Positions 61,579 to 64,000 of a stretch of 64,000 nucleotides of DNA are shown here, one piece after another. Location of the stretch: contig JACKLN010000015.1 of NCBI GenBank assembly GCA_024235855.1, positions 1 through 64,000 on the forward strand, read 5' to 3'. Position 1 is the first letter of the stretch; every line of letters begins with the position of its first letter. Origin of the DNA: Burkholderiaceae bacterium. GTDB taxonomy: Bacteria > Pseudomonadota > Gammaproteobacteria > Burkholderiales > Burkholderiaceae_C. A model generated the notes under the pieces. That model ran no database searches. It had not been told where the DNA came from and was given only the letters and a program-made list of their open reading frames with translations. Made by a program: the position numbers and the translations under genes.

Positions 61579-62040
61579 ATGAAGATCAAGAGCCAGCGCG
61601 ACTTCTGGTCGGGGTTGATGTTCCTGGCCATCGGCATCGGGTTCGCCTGGGGCGCCACCAACTACAACTTCGGCAGTTCGGCGCGGCCGGGCCCGGGCTA
61701 CTTTCCCTTCGGCCTGGGCATCCTCCTGGCGCTGATCGGTGCCCTGGTGCTGTTCAAGGCGCTGACCATCGAGACCGAGGGCGGCGACAAGATCGGCCCG
61801 GTGGCCTGGAAGCCGCTGGGCATCGTGCTCGGCTCGGTGGCGCTGTTCGGCTTCCTGCTGCCCTGGCTGGGCATGATCCTCACGCTGCCGGTGCTCATCG
61901 TGATTTCGGCCCTGGCCGGTGACGAGTTCCATTTCGGCGAGGCGCTCGTCAACGCGGCCGTGCTCACCGTGGGCAGCTGGCTGGTGTTCATCAAGGGCCT
62001 GGGACTCGTGATCCCGCTGTGGCCGTCGTTCCTCGGCTGA
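61579..62040 (+). CDS. tctB: Tripartite tricarboxylate transporter small permease TctB
   Basis: A 153-residue membrane protein with four helices (FWSGLMFLAIGIGFAWGA, PFGLGILLALIGALVLF, VALFGFLLPWLGMILTLP, AVLTVGSWLVFIKGLGL) and the TctB landmark SARPGPGYFPFGLG. A strong GGAGGAG site precedes the ATG. It pairs with TctA, encoded 13 bases downstream. The periplasmic binding protein TctC is not encoded nearby. Confidence 0.92.
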   Translation: MKIKSQRDFWSGLMFLAIGIGFAWGATNYNFGSSARPGPGYFPFGLGILLALIGALVLFKALTIETEGGDKIGPVAWKPLGIVLGSVALFGFLLPWLGMILTLPVLIVISALAGDEFHFGEALVNAAVLTVGSWLVFIKGLGLVIPLWPSFLG

Positions 62041-62053
62041 AGGCGGGCACATC

Positions 62054-63559
62054 ATGGATCTGTTGAACAACCTCGCGCTCGGGTTCGGCGTCGCCTTCAC
62101 GCTGCAGAACCTGGCCTACGCCTTCTTCGGCGCCGTGCTCGGCACGCTGATCGGGGTGCTGCCGGGCCTGGGCCCGGTGGCCACCATCGCGATGCTGCTG
62201 CCCAGCATCTACGCGCTGGACCCGACGCCGGCGCTGATCATGCTGGCCGGCATCTACTACGGCTCGCAGTACGGCGGCTCCACCACCGCCATCCTGATCA
62301 ACGTGCCGGGCGAGTCGGCCTCGGTGGTCACGGCCATCGACGGCTACAAGATGGCGCGTCAGGGCCGCGCCGGCCCGGCCCTGGCCGCCGCCGGCCTGGG
62401 CAGCTTCTTCGCCGGCAGCGTGGCCACGCTGATCCTGGCCGCCTTTGCGCCGCCGCTGACCGAGATCGCCTTCAAGTTCGGCCCGGCCGAGTACTTCAGC
62501 CTGATGGTGCTGGGCCTGATCGGCGCCGTGGTGCTGGCCTCGGGCTCGCTGATCAAGGCCATCGGCATGATCATCCTCGGCCTGCTGCTGGGGCAGATCA
62601 ACACCGACGTCATCAGCGGCGTGCCGCGCTACAGCTTCGACATCCCGGAGCTCACCGACGGCATCGGCTTCATCGCCATCGCGATGGGCGTGTTCGGCTT
62701 CGGCGAGATCATCGCCAACCTGGGCCAGCCGCCGGAGCACCGCGAGGTCTTCACCAAGGACGTCAAGGGCCTGTGGCCGACGAAGAAGGACTTCCAGCAG
62801 GCCTGGCCGGCGGTGCTGCGCGGCACGGCGCTGGGCTCCATCCTGGGCGTGCTGCCGGGCGGCGGCGCGCTGCTGTCCAGCTTCGCCGCCTACACGGTGG
62901 AGAAGAAGCTGGCCAAGGACGGCCAGTTCGGCAACGGCGACATTCGCGGCGTGGCCGGCCCCGAGAGCGCCAACAACGCCGGCGCGCAGACCAGCTTCAT
63001 CCCGATGCTCACGCTGGGCATCCCGCCCAATGCGGTGATGGCGCTGATGGTGGGCGCGATGACGATCAAGGGCATCCAGCCCGGCCCGCAGGTCATGACG
63101 AGCAACCCGGAGCTGTTCTGGGGCCTGATCGCCAGCATGTGGATCGGCAACCTGATGCTGATCATCCTGAACCTGCCGCTGATCGGCATCTGGATCAAGC
63201 TGCTGACGGTGCCCTACCGTTTCCTGTTCCCGGCCATCCTGGTGTTCTGCTGCATCGGCCTGTACACCACCAACAACAACAACTGGGACGTGTACATGGC
63301 GGTGCTGTTCGGCATCGCGGGCTACGTCTTCTACAAGCTCAGTTGCGAGCCGGCGCCGCTGCTGCTGGGCTTCATCCTCGGGCCGATGATGGAGGAGAAC
63401 CTGCGCCGCGCGCTGCTGCTGTCGCGCGGCGACTGGACGACCTTCATGACGCGGCCGCTGTCGGCCGGCCTGCTGATCGCGGCGCTGCTGATGGTCATCG
63501 TGGTCACGCTGCCGTCCATCAGCAGCCGGCGCCAGGAAGCCTTCAAGGACGCGGACTGA
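62054..63559 (+). CDS. tctA: Tripartite tricarboxylate transporter large permease TctA
   Basis: A 501-residue permease with ~12 helices. Family motifs include GTLIGVLPGLGPVATIAMLL, YYGSQYGGSTTAILINVPG, and PGGGALLSSFAAYTVEKKL with AGPESANNAGAQTSFIPML in the second half. TctA moves citrate or other carboxylates using a proton or sodium gradient and a TctC/Bug-type binding protein; in Burkholderiales many Bug proteins are encoded far from tctAB, so the substrate cannot be given. A good terminator follows. Confidence 0.94.
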   Translation: MDLLNNLALGFGVAFTLQNLAYAFFGAVLGTLIGVLPGLGPVATIAMLLPSIYALDPTPALIMLAGIYYGSQYGGSTTAILINVPGESASVVTAIDGYKMARQGRAGPALAAAGLGSFFAGSVATLILAAFAPPLTEIAFKFGPAEYFSLMVLGLIGAVVLASGSLIKAIGMIILGLLLGQINTDVISGVPRYSFDIPELTDGIGFIAIAMGVFGFGEIIANLGQPPEHREVFTKDVKGLWPTKKDFQQAWPAVLRGTALGSILGVLPGGGALLSSFAAYTVEKKLAKDGQFGNGDIRGVAGPESANNAGAQTSFIPMLTLGIPPNAVMALMVGAMTIKGIQPGPQVMTSNPELFWGLIASMWIGNLMLIILNLPLIGIWIKLLTVPYRFLFPAILVFCCIGLYTTNNNNWDVYMAVLFGIAGYVFYKLSCEPAPLLLGFILGPMMEENLRRALLLSRGDWTTFMTRPLSAGLLIAALLMVIVVTLPSISSRRQEAFKDAD

Positions 63560-63579
63560 CCCCTCGCTCCCGGCCAGCC

Positions 63580-63607
63580 ACGGGCTCCGCACGGCGGGGC
63601 CCGTTTG
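63580..63607 (+). terminator. Intrinsic terminator after tctA
   Basis: ACGGGCTCCGC pairs with GCGGGGCCCGT (one G-U pair) across a 3-base ACG loop, 20 bases beyond the tctA stop, and is followed by TTG CATT with a short T run (63604-63606). This is the most regular rho-independent terminator in the window and separates tctBA from the next gene. Confidence 0.7.
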
Positions 63608-63629
63608 CATTCCACCTTACGATCGTGTG

Positions 63630-64000
63630 ATGAAAGCCGTCGACGTCCTGGAGTTGCCCGCCCTGCGGCCGCTGAAGGACCGGGTCTACCGCGGCCTGTG
63701 GCTGGCCTGGCTGACGGCCAACCTGACGATGTGGACGCACGACGTCGCCGCAGCCTGGCTGATGACGCAGCTGACCGACAGCGCGGTGATGGTGGCCCTG
63801 GTGCAGACGGCGTCCACGCTGCCGGTGTTCCTGCTCGGCATCGCCAGCGGCGCGATGGCCGACATCGTCGACCGCCGCCTCTGGTTCGCCGGCACCCAGG
63901 CCTGGGTCTGCGTCACGGCGCTGCTGCTGGCGCTGCTGGCGGTGGCCGACGGGCTCAATGCCCAGCTGCTGCTGGTGCTGACCTTCGTCAACGGCATCGG
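63630..64000 (+). CDS. MFS transporter, 5' part only
   Basis: The first 123 residues of a major facilitator superfamily permease of the EntS/MFS_3 type: short cytosolic N-terminus (VLELPALRPLKDRVYRGLW), helix 1 (LAWLTANLTMWTHDVAAAWL), helix 2 (ALVQTASTLPVFLLGIASG), the loop motif GAMADIVDRRLW (motif A) and helices 3-4. The gene runs off the right edge. Substrate unknown; this type often exports siderophores, drugs or other small molecules. Confidence 0.85.
   Translation, partial: MKAVDVLELPALRPLKDRVYRGLWLAWLTANLTMWTHDVAAAWLMTQLTDSAVMVALVQTASTLPVFLLGIASGAMADIVDRRLWFAGTQAWVCVTALLLALLAVADGLNAQLLLVLTFVNGI

Overview
The window is a very GC-rich, gene-dense chromosomal segment whose gene set points to a betaproteobacterium of the order Burkholderiales, probably of the Rubrivivax/Leptothrix/Ideonella type. 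Supporting signs are the RpfE-type protein next to recJ, the TctA/TctB and TAXI-TRAP transporters, the YaeQ protein, the Bpt/Aat N-degron pair, PEP-CTERM proteins and protocatechuate 4,5-dioxygenase genes. This assignment is inference from gene families. I see no rRNA, tRNA, CRISPR array, insertion sequence or prophage; most of the window looks like stable chromosome, with the first ~900 bases the least typical.

Layout. 1-937: a truncated secreted repeat protein and a gene-free stretch. 938-4660: leftward genes for an EamA permease, a PHP phosphatase and the LolD/LolC lipoprotein exporter. 4722-7384: rpfE-recJ. 7385-10426: a YfcG-like glutathione transferase, a YliI-like sugar dehydrogenase and an unknown exported protein. 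10415-15564: a leftward seven-gene copper-handling cluster (CxxC protein, His-rich protein, TolC-like lipoprotein, multicopper oxidase, cupredoxin, DUF411 protein, YdjM-like membrane protein). 15643-18491: an acyl-CoA racemase overlapping a NUDIX/metallo-beta-lactamase fusion. 18465-23222: aat-bpt, a gene-free stretch with palindromic repeats, an S9 oligopeptidase and YaeQ. 23487-32296: an unknown coiled-coil protein, an M3 peptidase, a multi-PAS kinase, a biotinyl-carboxyltransferase fusion, a rhodanese and MltB.

32333-38996 looks like an aromatic-compound region: pmdB-pmdA with a divergent LysR regulator, a PEP-CTERM protein, and an AraC-type regulator divergent from a complete class I cytochrome P450 system (P450, [2Fe-2S] ferredoxin, FAD reductase). 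It ends in three tandem copies of a 31-bp hairpin unit that also encodes the end of the next gene, an FHA-EAL protein. 40280-44188 is a MoxR-DUF58-transglutaminase operon; 53462-57480 holds a second MoxR-DUF58 module, with a von Willebrand A protein and an HtrA-like protease. Between them lie a deacetylase, a GspG-like pseudopilin beside a GGDEF-EAL protein, and a TAXI-TRAP transporter operon ending in a thiamine-diphosphate enzyme.

57584-61494 is a tightly overlapping rightward operon (TatD nuclease, family-6 DNA glycosylase, spermidine-synthase-like protein, GspE-type ATPase). 61579-63559 is tctB-tctA without its binding protein, closed by a good intrinsic terminator, and a truncated MFS transporter runs off the right edge. 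The best leads for unfamiliar biology are the two unknown small proteins of the copper cluster, the TAXI-TRAP/thiamine-diphosphate enzyme operon, the NUDIX-MBL fusion beside the racemase, the BCCP-carboxyltransferase fusion without a carboxylase partner, and the hairpins built over gene ends.
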